DNA of 56,060 bases from Nonomuraea terrae (lineage in GTDB: Bacteria; Actinomycetota; Actinomycetes; Streptosporangiales; Streptosporangiaceae), in contig NZ_SMKQ01000033.1 of NCBI RefSeq assembly GCF_004348995.1, forward strand, positions 1-56,060, in the 5' to 3' direction. The notes beneath the pieces were generated by a model. It was not told the DNA's origin. It saw only the letters and a list, made by a program, of their open reading frames with translations, and searched no databases. Shown here piece after piece: positions 47,644 to 55,518 of this stretch. The translations under genes and the position numbers were made by a program. The stretch's first letter is position 1. Every line of letters begins with the position of its first letter.

Positions 47644-48042
47644 GTGACCGAACGCAAGCCCGTCGGCTTCCCCTTCGAGACCTGGATCGACCGGCAGATC
47701 CGCGAGGCCGAGGAGCGGGGCGAGTTCAACGACCTGCCGGGCAAGGGCAAGCCGCTGCCCGGGCTCGACCGGCACCTCGACGAGATGTGGTGGATCAAGC
47801 AGAAGATCGAGAGCGAGGGGTTGTCGATGCCCCTGCCGCCCACCCTGGCGCTGCGCAAGGAGGCGGAGGAGGCGCTGGCCGAGGCGCGCGGGGCCCGTTC
47901 CGAGACCGAGGTGCGGCAGATCGTCGAGGACATCAACCACAAGATCCGCGAAGCGATCAGAACCGGCCTGTCCGGCCCTCCGCTCAACCTGATGCCGTAC
48001 GACGTGGACGCGGTCGTCTCGGAGTGGCGCGGGCAGCGCTAG
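47644..48042 (+). CDS. DUF1992 (DnaJ homologue subfamily C member 28-type) protein
   Basis: A 132-residue protein. The DUF1992 core is PFETWIDRQIREAEERGEFNDLPGKGKPL followed by DEMWWIKQKIESEGLSMPLPPTLALRKE and a charged helix. The J domain itself is absent, as in other bacterial members. Function unknown. GTG 47644 has GAGGAG 7 bases upstream. The upstream frame extension is a shadow of folP2. Its 3' end overlaps the convergent ABC permease gene by 4 bp. Confidence 0.85.
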   Translation: MTERKPVGFPFETWIDRQIREAEERGEFNDLPGKGKPLPGLDRHLDEMWWIKQKIESEGLSMPLPPTLALRKEAEEALAEARGARSETEVRQIVEDINHKIREAIRTGLSGPPLNLMPYDVDAVVSEWRGQR

Positions 48043-49823
48043 CCTTCGGCGCTGAGGGCCTGCGCCACGGGGCGGCGCGCCGCCAGGCGTGCGGGCAGGG
48101 CGGTGAACGCCGCCGTCGCCAGGAGGGTCGCGAGTGCGGCGCCGAGCAGCCAGGAGGAGGGGGCGTCCACCGCGTTCCTGGCGGCGAAGAGCGAGAGCAG
48201 GCCGGTGCCCAGGGGAACGCCGACGATGGCGCCGGGCAGGCTGGGCAGGAGTTGGGCGGTGGACAGTCCCGCGGTGATCTGCCCGGGGGTGGCGCCGAGC
48301 GTGCGGGCGATGGCCATGTTCGCCCGGGCCTCCATGGCAGTGGTCCAGGTGAAGGTGATGGTGTTCACGACGGCGAGTGCGACCAGCAGGATGGCGACGG
48401 CCAGCATCAGGTGGCGGTCGTGCTCGCCGCGCAGGTTGGGCAGGGCGGCGGAGCCGTCCAGCCCGTAGCCCCTCTCCGTCTGGGCGTGGATGGTCAGCAG
48501 GGCGACGATCGCGATCACCGTGGTGGCGGTGGAGCACGCCTGCAGCACGGCGCGGCCCGGTCTGCGGGCGGTCAGCCGCAGCCCGAGCAGCAGCGGCGTG
48601 GGCAGCAGCGCGGACAGCGCGGTGATCCAGGGGCGGTGACGGGGCTGGTGCGCGGTGGCGGTCAGCGCCGTGACGGTCGCCGTGCGCAGGGCGCGCAGCG
48701 TGGGGCGCAGGGTGGACAGCACCGCCACCGCCACGGCGAGGACGGTCGCCGTCGCCACGGTGGCGGCGGTCGGCCCGGCCACATCGCCGATCCGGCTGGC
48801 GGTGGGGCCGGCGATGACGGGCGCGGTCAGGCGGGCGACCACCAGTCCCAGCGCGTCGCCGGCCAGCGCCAGGGCCAGGTACTCGGTGAGCAGGACGGTG
48901 GCGATCAGACCCGGGGCGGCGCCGACGGCCTTGAGCAGCCCGGCCCGGCGCGTCTGCTCGGCGGCGCGTCCCGCGGCCAGCGCGGCCACTCCGGTGATGG
49001 CCAGGAAGCTGATCAGGTAGCTGCCGACGACCAGGATCGGCTGGCTGTGCTTGAGGATGCCCATGTCCTGCTGGGCCGTGAACTGCCAGGAGCGGAAGTT
49101 GATCCTCACGGCGGAGTCGCGGTGGGCGTCGCTGAAGGTCTCGGTGGCGGCGGGGTCGCGCAGCTTGAGGTCCAGGGCCATGGTCACCGGGAGATCCCGG
49201 GACGACGCCAGTTTCCTGGCGTCTGATCGGGTCATCCAGGCCAGGCCGCTGTAGTCGGTGGGGCCGCCGCCCGGGCCGATCTGCGCCGCCCCGGGGTAGA
49301 CGGAGGTGGCCGCGGTGACGGCGATCCCGACGACCGGGTACGACCGGCCGGCGATGGTGACGCGGTCGCCGGCGCCGACGCCCAGCGCGGTGGCGAAACC
49401 GCGTTCGAGGACCGTGCCGCCGGAGCGTACCCAGCGGCCCGAGGTCACCAGCGGCCGGTTGACCGCGCCGGGCTTGTCGGCGAAGCCGTGCACCACCACG
49501 TTGGAGCTGAGGCCGCGTGCGGTGAGATCGGCGTAGACGACGCGGTAGGGGCCATGGTGGGCGACCACTTCGGGAGCGTCCGCCAGCGAGGCCAGGGCCG
49601 AGGCCACGGCGGGGCCCGTGTCGCCGGAGAGCGCCACCACGTCCGGCCCGGCGGTGGCCGCGCGGGTCTGCTCGTACAGCGCCTCGCTCACGTCGCGCAC
49701 GGACAGGCCCAGGGCCATCGTGGCGGTGGCCACGGTCACCGCGAGCAGGAGCATCGCGGCCTGGGCCTTGTGCCTGCGGAGGTCGGCCAGCACGAGTCGC
49801 GCGACGAGCACGATGGAGCCCAT
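48039..49823 (-). CDS. ABC transporter permease, FtsX/MacB-like
   Basis: A 594-residue membrane permease. An N-terminal helix (AAMLLLAVTVATATMALGLSV), a long extracytoplasmic domain (about 40-240), three helices (about 255-390: ILVVGSYLISFLAITGVAALAAG, VLLTEYLALALAGDALGLVV, TVATATVLAVAVAVL), then a second half with four more helices ending LAARRPVAQALSAEG. The duplicated FtsX domain arrangement fits exporters or lipid/peptide extruders of the MacB type. It starts 5 bp after the ATPase gene and forms a complete two-gene ABC system with it under PadR control. Confidence 0.9.
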   Translation of the reverse strand: MGSIVLVARLVLADLRRHKAQAAMLLLAVTVATATMALGLSVRDVSEALYEQTRAATAGPDVVALSGDTGPAVASALASLADAPEVVAHHGPYRVVYADLTARGLSSNVVVHGFADKPGAVNRPLVTSGRWVRSGGTVLERGFATALGVGAGDRVTIAGRSYPVVGIAVTAATSVYPGAAQIGPGGGPTDYSGLAWMTRSDARKLASSRDLPVTMALDLKLRDPAATETFSDAHRDSAVRINFRSWQFTAQQDMGILKHSQPILVVGSYLISFLAITGVAALAAGRAAEQTRRAGLLKAVGAAPGLIATVLLTEYLALALAGDALGLVVARLTAPVIAGPTASRIGDVAGPTAATVATATVLAVAVAVLSTLRPTLRALRTATVTALTATAHQPRHRPWITALSALLPTPLLLGLRLTARRPGRAVLQACSTATTVIAIVALLTIHAQTERGYGLDGSAALPNLRGEHDRHLMLAVAILLVALAVVNTITFTWTTAMEARANMAIARTLGATPGQITAGLSTAQLLPSLPGAIVGVPLGTGLLSLFAARNAVDAPSSWLLGAALATLLATAAFTALPARLAARRPVAQALSAEG

Positions 49824-49828
49824 GACGT

Positions 49829-50569
49829 TCAGCCCTCCAGCCCGATCAACCCGCCGAGCCCGCGCGCGTGGGAGCCGGCCAGCCAGGTGTCGTCGACGAA
49901 CATCCCGTCGCGCATCGAGACCAGCCGATCCGCTGTGGCCGCCACCCGTTCGTCATGCGTGACGATCACGAAGGTCTGCCCCGCGGAACGCAGCTCCTCG
50001 AAGATCCTCAGCACGTCGAGGGTCGCCGCGGTGTCGAGGTTGCCGGTCGGCTCGTCGGCCAGGACCATCAGCGGGTCGTTGACCAGCGCGCGAGCGACGG
50101 CGACGCGCTGACGCTGCCCGCCGGACAGCTGCGACGGCAGATGCCGGGCGCGCTCGGCGAGCCCGACCCGTTCCAGCAGCAGGCTCGCGCGCCGCCTGGC
50201 CTGGCGGCGCGAGCGCCCGGCCAGCAGCGCGGGCAGCTCCACGTTCTCAGCCGCCGACAACTCCTCCACCAGGTGGAAGGCCTGGAAGATGAACCCCACC
50301 GACCGGCGCCGCAGCCGCGCCAAGGCTCGCTCGCTCATGGTGTCGATGCGCCGCCCGGCCACCCACACCTCCCCACCGGTGGGCCGCTCCAGGCCGCCGA
50401 GCAGGTGCAGCAGCGTGGATTTCCCGCAGCCGCTGGGGCCCATCACCGCCAGCATCTGTCCCTGAGGCACCTCCAGGTCGACCTCGTCCACCGCGCGGAC
50501 CCGGCTCTGCCCCTGACCATGCGTCTTCACCAGGCCGCAGGCCCGGACCGCGGCACCTGACACGTTCAT
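49829..50569 (-). CDS. ABC transporter ATP-binding protein (LolD/MacB type)
   Basis: A 246-residue ATPase. Walker A GPSGCGKST (about 40-48), Q-loop AFHLVEELSAAENVELP, signature [15 protein letters not shown], Walker B LMVLADEPTGNLD and H-loop FVIVTHDERVAATADRL. ATG 50569 overlaps the padR stop (ATGA), and the permease starts 5 bp downstream. It powers the FtsX-like permease; the cargo is unknown but could be an antibiotic, peptide or lipid. Confidence 0.94.
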   Translation of the reverse strand: MNVSGAAVRACGLVKTHGQGQSRVRAVDEVDLEVPQGQMLAVMGPSGCGKSTLLHLLGGLERPTGGEVWVAGRRIDTMSERALARLRRRSVGFIFQAFHLVEELSAAENVELPALLAGRSRRQARRRASLLLERVGLAERARHLPSQLSGGQRQRVAVARALVNDPLMVLADEPTGNLDTAATLDVLRIFEELRSAGQTFVIVTHDERVAATADRLVSMRDGMFVDDTWLAGSHARGLGGLIGLEG

Positions 50570-51099
50570 CCACCCTCGACTTCGTCATCGACCTTGGACC
50601 AGACCCGCTCACAGGCATCCAGCCAGCGCAGGTCCGCCTGCAACCGCAGCACGACCCCTTCCAGCAGCAGGCCGGCGCCCGCCCCCGCCGGCTCGGCCAG
50701 CGCGGCGTGCTGCGCCTCACGCAAGCGGCGCAGCAACTCACGGCGCTGCGCCGCGATGAGCTCCACCGGGTCGGCCAGCCGGGCCGAGGCGGCAGCGGCG
50801 AGCTTGAGATGAAACTCCGCCAGGTCCGGTTTCGGCCAGCCCACCTCGGCCAGCCAGGCCGTCACCCGTTGCTGCCCGGCCGGCGTCAGCGCGTAAACCT
50901 TGCGCTCCGGCCGCTCGGGCAGGCCGCCCGCCCGCTCACAGATGACGAGCCCGGCCTTTTCCAGCCGGGCCAGCGTCACGTAGATCTGGCCGGGGTTCAT
51001 CGACTCGCCCAGCGGGCCGAGGCTCTGCCGCAGCCGGGCGCGCAGGTCGTACCCGTGTGACGGCTCTTTGGCGAGCATCGCCAGCACTGCGTCTTGCAC
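50566..51099 (-). CDS. PadR-family transcriptional regulator
   Basis: A 177-residue regulator. The PadR winged helix is VLAMLAKEPSHGYDLRARLRQSLGPLGESMNPGQIYVTLARLEKAGLVICE (about 5-60), followed by RKVYALTPAGQQRVTAWL and a C-terminal helical dimerisation domain. It is the first gene of the padR-ATPase-permease operon, with GTG start 51099. CGGTTAGCC repeats directly upstream are the likely operator, so it probably represses its own exporter until a substrate-like ligand appears. Confidence 0.9.
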   Translation of the reverse strand: MQDAVLAMLAKEPSHGYDLRARLRQSLGPLGESMNPGQIYVTLARLEKAGLVICERAGGLPERPERKVYALTPAGQQRVTAWLAEVGWPKPDLAEFHLKLAAAASARLADPVELIAAQRRELLRRLREAQHAALAEPAGAGAGLLLEGVVLRLQADLRWLDACERVWSKVDDEVEGG

Positions 51100-51108
51100 G
51101 CGGACCCC

Positions 51109-51139
51109 CTAACGGTTAGCCAATAGATAGCGGTTAGCC
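51109..51139 (-). promoter_or_regulatory. Candidate PadR operator with direct and inverted repeats
   Basis: CGGTTAGCC occurs twice in direct orientation (51113-51121 and 51131-51139, 18 bp apart). The first copy is also part of the palindrome CTAACGGTTAG (51109-51119). The site lies 10 bp upstream of the GTG start of padR, overlapping where its promoter should be. Confidence 0.55.
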
Positions 51140-51173
51140 GTAAGGGGCGTCAAACCAGCGCGAGAACCACGAA

Positions 51174-51203
51174 GCCGGGCCCAGGAGTAGTCCTGGGCCC
51201 GGC
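51174..51203 (-). terminator. Terminator of the second M23 gene
   Basis: A perfect 13-bp stem GCCGGGCCCAGGA/TCCTGGGCCCGGC with loop GTAG, 27 bases beyond the M23 peptidase stop on the minus strand. Confidence 0.8.
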
Positions 51204-51230
51204 GGTCATGCGATCAGCGGGAGTTCTGGC

Positions 51231-52127
51231 TCAGTCGCAGTGTTCGAAGGGACTCGTGTACGAGCTGCTGCCGATCGAGCCGCCCCACCTGACGCACTGT
51301 CCCGGAGCAGAAAGCCTGACAGGCCCGGCGTAGTAGCCGTAGCTGCCTGAGTCGGTCGCCCTGGCCTCGCCCTGCGGTTCGAGGAAGGCCGACATCGACG
51401 AGGCGGTGCCGACATTCGTCGTCTTCAGCGTCGTGACGCAGTTGTAGCCGTTGCTGGAGTTGTAGAGCAGGTACGTGCGGCCACCGGTGAGAGCGGCCGA
51501 GTCGATGACCGCGTAACCGCTGCCGCAGACCTCCTCCGGCGTGTGGGGGTTGGCCCCGCCGCCGCAGGTGTTGGTGCTGGTGATGGCCTTCTTCTGGCCC
51601 AGGGACACGGTCACGCCGTCCACGGTCGGGCTGGTGTCGACCGCGCCGGAGGAGGTTCGCTGCTCGTAGTGCAGGTGCGGGGCGGTGCTGCCGCCCGTCG
51701 AGCCGACGGTGCCGATCACGGTGCCCTGGCCGACGCTCATCGAGCCGCCGGCCGCGCGCACCATCGTGGCCAGGTGGGCGTAGCGGGTCCTGGTGCCGTC
51801 GCTGTGACGGACCTCCACCCACTTGCCGTAGCTGGTGCTACCCGCGTCGTTGAAGTAGGCGGTGCCTCCGGCGGTGGCGCGTACGGTCTCGCCGTTGATG
51901 GCGTCGCTCCCGTAACTCTGCCAGTCGATGGAGCCTGACGGGTTGTGCGAGGGGGTCCAGTTGTTGGCGTAGAACGTCTTTCCGCAGTTGAACGGGCTTT
52001 TGTGGCTGGCGAGGACGCCGGTGCTCCGCGCCGATGCGGCCTGGGGGATCAGGGCCGCCGCCAGGGTGACCAGCAGGGCCAGGGCGGCGGATGTGCGGAT
52101 CGGTGATCGGCTGAGGGAACTGATCAT
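51231..52127 (-). CDS. Secreted M23 family metallopeptidase (paralogue)
   Basis: A 298-residue exported peptidase with the same architecture as the protein at 27702. A signal peptide (SAALALLVTLAAALIPQAASA), the LytM core with H-x-H HLHYE, and the C-terminal Cys-containing beta domain CGSGYAVIDSAALTGGRTYLLYN...PFEHCD. In the core the upstream zinc-site segment reads SGSIDWQSYG rather than HQSYEIDF, so the usual H-x-x-x-D ligands are not visible there and catalytic competence is uncertain. It has no TTA codon that I could find. ATG 52127 has GAGGTGAG about 9 bases upstream. It is monocistronic, with a terminator after it. Confidence 0.88.
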   Translation of the reverse strand: MISSLSRSPIRTSAALALLVTLAAALIPQAASARSTGVLASHKSPFNCGKTFYANNWTPSHNPSGSIDWQSYGSDAINGETVRATAGGTAYFNDAGSTSYGKWVEVRHSDGTRTRYAHLATMVRAAGGSMSVGQGTVIGTVGSTGGSTAPHLHYEQRTSSGAVDTSPTVDGVTVSLGQKKAITSTNTCGGGANPHTPEEVCGSGYAVIDSAALTGGRTYLLYNSSNGYNCVTTLKTTNVGTASSMSAFLEPQGEARATDSGSYGYYAGPVRLSAPGQCVRWGGSIGSSSYTSPFEHCD

Positions 52128-52263
52128 GGGGACTACTCACCTCTCTGGACAGGTGGGTAAGTGGGGGCGCCCCGTTGATCAGGAAGATAGACCCGAAACT
52201 TCTCTTCATCAATCCCTGTTGGAATGAAAACTTTACGACGTCTTGTTGATGACGGATCGACGC

Positions 52264-52295
52264 GCAGGAGAGGCCTGGGGCCGGGCCTCTCCTGC
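52264..52295 (-). terminator. Terminator of the GH6 cellulase gene
   Basis: A perfect 12-bp stem GCAGGAGAGGCC/GGCCTCTCCTGC with an 8-base loop, 36 bases beyond the cellulase stop at 52332 on the minus strand. Confidence 0.8.
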
Positions 52296-52331
52296 TGGGG
52301 AAGGGGTCGGGGTGGTTTCGTCCTCGGTGGG

Positions 52332-54680
52332 TCAGTTGATGGGCGGATAGGCGTTCTGGAGGAGTTCGCGGAACTGGGCGGAGAACCAGCGGCCTGACAG
52401 CGGGGCGTCGGCGAGGGCGCCCGTCGGGTTGTTGCCGTTCAGGTCGTTGCCCGTGTACGTCGGGTCGCACATCCGGTCGAAGCGCTTGCCCTCGTCGTTC
52501 TCGATCTCCCTGCTGGATCCGTCCGACTCGCCCGGCGGCTTGACCCAGACGTAGGCGTCGAAGCCGGCCGCGGGGCTCGCGGTGGGCCGGACGCCCATGC
52601 CGGCGCCGCTCTGGTTGCACCAGTTGCCGGCGTGGATGCGCCGGTCGACGCGTGACTGGTCGACGAAGACGTCCACGTCGGTGGAGGTGCTCGGGCCGGT
52701 CGGGCGGGCGCTGCCGCCCCAGCCGTTGCGCGATGTGTCGATCAGCATGCCGAGCCCGTCGTCGAAGCCGCGGCTGACGAGCGCGGCCCGCAGGGCGGTG
52801 GCGAAGCCCTGCTCGTCGACGTACTGGTTCCAGTCCACCCAGGTCGAGTCCCGGACGGACGTGCCGTTCACGGTGGTGCTGACCGTGAAGTGCGGTTCGG
52901 TGGTGGCCGAGTAGTTGGCGGTGTTGACGATGAAGCCGTCCACGCTGTCCACGCCCGCGGCGGTGCCGGTGGCCATGCTGTGGAAGAGGTTCACCGTCGG
53001 GGTGAAGTTCGAGTCCCAGCCGAGCCAGCCGTGGTGCCCGGCGTCCACGTACGTGTAGACGTTCGGGATGGCGTGCAGCCGGTCGAGGGCGTAGCGGACG
53101 CCGTCCACGTAGCCGCCGGTGCCGTTGGCCTCCTGGCACTTGGGCACGCTCAGGTTGGTGACCAGGTTCGGCAGGGAGTCGGGCTCGATGATCGTGACGA
53201 TGCGCAGGTTCGCGTACGCGGGGTCGCGGAGGATGGCGGCGATCGGGTCGACGTACTGCGTCCTGTAGCGGTTGAACCCGTCCTCGGCGATGAGCAGCTC
53301 GCCGCTGGAGGCCAGCGCCGAGCAGTCACGGTTCGGCAGGTTGTAGACGACGACCTGGATGGTCAGCGGCGCCGAGCCGTTGGCGGCGTCCTGCCGGACG
53401 GCCTCGTCCATGTGGGCGCGCAGGCCCATGGCCGACGACGATCCGGCGATGGCGGCGATGCGGTCCATCCACACGGCGGTGGAGAGGTCGGAGACGGCGT
53501 CGCCGCCGGGCTCGGCCGCGGCCTTGGCCGCCCAGTTCGGGTTGACGTAGCCGGTGGCCCCGGCGTAAGGGTTCTCGACGTGGCCCGGCGTGCTGCCGCC
53601 GTCGTCGTCGGCCTCGGTGGCGGTGACCGTGCGCGAGGTCAGGCCGGGGGCGGCGACGGTGAACGTACGGCTGCCGTTCGCCGTGTCGGCGTCCTGGGCG
53701 GCGGCCAGGGTGACGGCCTGCGGGGTGTCCCAGTTCTGCGGGGTGAAGGTGAGGCCGGCCCCGGAGGAGACGGTGAGGCTCGCGTCGCCGCCGCCCGCGG
53801 TCGTGGTGACGGTCACGTTCGCGTCGGGCCGGGCGGCCAGGCGCACGGTGTACGTGCCGGTCGAGCCCTCCGGCACGGTCACCGACGCCGGGGTCACGAT
53901 GATCGCCTGCTCCACCGTGGCGTCGTCGTCCACCTCGGTCGCGTTGACCGTGGCGCCGGTCACGCCGGTGCCGGCGAGGCTGAACGCGGCCGTCCCCGCG
54001 GTCGTGTCGGCGTCCTGGGCGGCGGCCAGGGTGACCGCCTGCGGGGTGTCCCAGTTCTGCGGGGTGAAGGTCAGGCTCGCACCGGAGGAGACGGTGAGGT
54101 CGGCGTCGCCGCCGGTCCTGGTGGTGGTGACGGTGACGTTCGCGGGTGGGGCCGCCGACAGCCGGGCCGTGAACGTCGCCGTGCCGCCCTCGTCCACCGC
54201 GATCGAGCCGGCCGAGGTGACCACCGACGGGGTGGTCGGCGTCGTGCCGCCGCAGGAGGTGCCGTTGACGCTGAACGACGCCGGGTTCGGGTTGCTGCCC
54301 GACCAGGTGCCGTTGAAGCCGATGCTGAGGGAGGCCCCGGTGGCCAGGTTGCCGTTGTACGCCAGGTTCGTCCCCGTCACGCGGGTGCCCGGCTGGCTCC
54401 AGTTCGCACCCCAGCCGCTGGGCGTGTACCGCTGGGTGGTCGTGGGGTAGTCGAAGGTCAGCGACCACGACGTGAGCGGGTCACCGGTGTTGCGCAACGT
54501 GATGCTCGCGGTGAAGCCGCCCTGGCCGGGGCTGCTCGTCCACGAGTTGGCGGTGTAGGTGACGTCGCAGGCGACGGCGGCGTTCGCGGCCGTGCCCTGG
54601 CCGACGACGATTCCCAGGGCCGCGACGCTCACGGCGGTCGTCGTCACGGCCCATCTGCGGAGGCCGCGGTGGAGTCTCAC
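52332..54680 (-). CDS. Secreted GH6 cellulase with CBM2 and two Calx-beta-like repeats
   Basis: A 782-residue exported cellobiohydrolase-type enzyme. Signal peptide to about residue 34; CBM2 (about 36-143: ACDVTYTANSWTSSPGQGG...VNGTSCGG); two roughly 107-residue beta repeats (about 153-370) of Calx-beta-like type, sharing SLTFTPQNWDTPQAVTLAAAQDAD; then the GH6 catalytic domain (about 385-782). Catalytic residues are in NLPNRDCSA and IIEPDSLPNLVTN, the second being the GH6 proton donor Asp. The start is GTG 54680. A perfect CebR box lies 28 bp upstream, so cellobiose-type induction is expected. Confidence 0.93.
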   Translation of the reverse strand: MRLHRGLRRWAVTTTAVSVAALGIVVGQGTAANAAVACDVTYTANSWTSSPGQGGFTASITLRNTGDPLTSWSLTFDYPTTTQRYTPSGWGANWSQPGTRVTGTNLAYNGNLATGASLSIGFNGTWSGSNPNPASFSVNGTSCGGTTPTTPSVVTSAGSIAVDEGGTATFTARLSAAPPANVTVTTTRTGGDADLTVSSGASLTFTPQNWDTPQAVTLAAAQDADTTAGTAAFSLAGTGVTGATVNATEVDDDATVEQAIIVTPASVTVPEGSTGTYTVRLAARPDANVTVTTTAGGGDASLTVSSGAGLTFTPQNWDTPQAVTLAAAQDADTANGSRTFTVAAPGLTSRTVTATEADDDGGSTPGHVENPYAGATGYVNPNWAAKAAAEPGGDAVSDLSTAVWMDRIAAIAGSSSAMGLRAHMDEAVRQDAANGSAPLTIQVVVYNLPNRDCSALASSGELLIAEDGFNRYRTQYVDPIAAILRDPAYANLRIVTIIEPDSLPNLVTNLSVPKCQEANGTGGYVDGVRYALDRLHAIPNVYTYVDAGHHGWLGWDSNFTPTVNLFHSMATGTAAGVDSVDGFIVNTANYSATTEPHFTVSTTVNGTSVRDSTWVDWNQYVDEQGFATALRAALVSRGFDDGLGMLIDTSRNGWGGSARPTGPSTSTDVDVFVDQSRVDRRIHAGNWCNQSGAGMGVRPTASPAAGFDAYVWVKPPGESDGSSREIENDEGKRFDRMCDPTYTGNDLNGNNPTGALADAPLSGRWFSAQFRELLQNAYPPIN
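53683..54070. repeat. 321-bp internal tandem duplication in the cellulase gene
   Basis: About 66 bp (first copy from 53683, second from 54004) are nearly identical at a period of 321 bp, that is 107 codons, encoding the shared PQNWDTPQAV segment of the two beta modules. It shows a recent duplication or homogenisation of the linker modules. Confidence 0.75.
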
Positions 54681-54946
54681 AGGCGATCATCTCCAGGGTC
54701 AGGTGGCTGGGAGCGCTCCCATCGTGTGCCGCCCCCGCCGCCCTGTACAGCGGCCGGCGGCCGGGCAGGCGCCGGCCGCCCCGCACGCTCGCCGAACGTC
54801 CCGGAACAGGGTGAAATTTTCATCCGGCCGGCCTGGTGAGAGGCGTCGCGGGGGATTCTTCCGTCGACGGCCCATCGACAGTGCGGCCTGGATCCGTCTA
54901 CGGCGCAGGCTCCTCCGGCATCACCCCGCCGCCCGAATGGGACGGC
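54681..54946. other. Control region upstream of the cellulase gene
   Basis: This stretch holds the CebR box and presumably the cellulase promoter near its left end. The remainder carries only weak antisense frames with no domain signature. No other palindrome stands out before the hairpin at 54947. Confidence 0.5.
54708..54721 (-). promoter_or_regulatory. CebR operator
   Basis: TGGGAGCGCTCCCA is a perfect 14-bp palindrome identical to the known CebR box of actinomycete cellulase and cellobiose-uptake genes. It lies 28 bp upstream of the GH6 cellulase start. Confidence 0.92.
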
Positions 54947-54973
54947 CGCGGCCGGCTTCTCCTGCCGGCCGCG
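54947..54973 (-). terminator. Terminator of the LPMO-linked operon
   Basis: A 10-bp perfect stem CGCGGCCGGC/GCCGGCCGCG with a 7-base loop, 21 bases beyond the stop codon of the gene at 54994. Confidence 0.75.
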
Positions 54974-54993
54974 TCCGTTCTGCGTTCGCCGGC

Positions 54994-55518
54994 TCATCGG
55001 GAGGCCGAGGTGGCCGGCGCGAACCGCTCGCGGGCCGCCTCGATCGCCGCGTCGTCGGAGAAGTCCGCGAACGCCTCCTCGTGGTAGCGCTCGGGGACGA
55101 TCCGCCGGACCCGCTCCGGGTAGCCGGCGCCCGGCTCCGGCACCACGATCCGGGGCGGGATGCCCATCTCGACGGCGATCGGCCCGGCGGCCCGTACGGA
55201 GGCGGCCCAGTCGGGGCTCTCCCCGGTGATCGCGCACATGTGGCGGGCGTACACCCACCGCACCTCGACCAGCGAGTCGGCGTCCGCCGGTTCGACGCCG
55301 AACGGCTCCACGGCGCACACCACCTGGGAGTCGAAGCTGTGGCCGTGGGCGTGGTGCTCGCCGGGCGAGGCCCCTTCCAGGGCCAGGGTCACCTGGGCGG
55401 CGAGCTCCTCGTCGAGCTGTGACGACGGCTGCCTGGCGGCGAACAGCGTCACCCCGGCCAGCACCAGACCGGCCAGGGTGACGATCGCCGCGAGGAGCCC
55501 GCGACGCTGCTTGATCAC
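54994..55518 (-). CDS. Membrane-anchored protein co-encoded with the LPMO
   Basis: A 174-residue protein. One N-terminal membrane anchor (LLAAIVTLAGLVLAGVTLFAA) follows a basic start VIKQRRG. The extracytoplasmic part contains a His cluster (GEHHAHGHSFD) and Cys (VVCAVEP, HMCAITG). The HHxHGH cluster could bind a metal, possibly copper, which would suit an LPMO neighbour; this is inference. GTG 55518 overlaps the 3' end of the LPMO gene by 4 bases, so the two are translationally coupled. No recognised family. Confidence 0.7.
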   Translation of the reverse strand: MIKQRRGLLAAIVTLAGLVLAGVTLFAARQPSSQLDEELAAQVTLALEGASPGEHHAHGHSFDSQVVCAVEPFGVEPADADSLVEVRWVYARHMCAITGESPDWAASVRAAGPIAVEMGIPPRIVVPEPGAGYPERVRRIVPERYHEEAFADFSDDAAIEAARERFAPATSASR

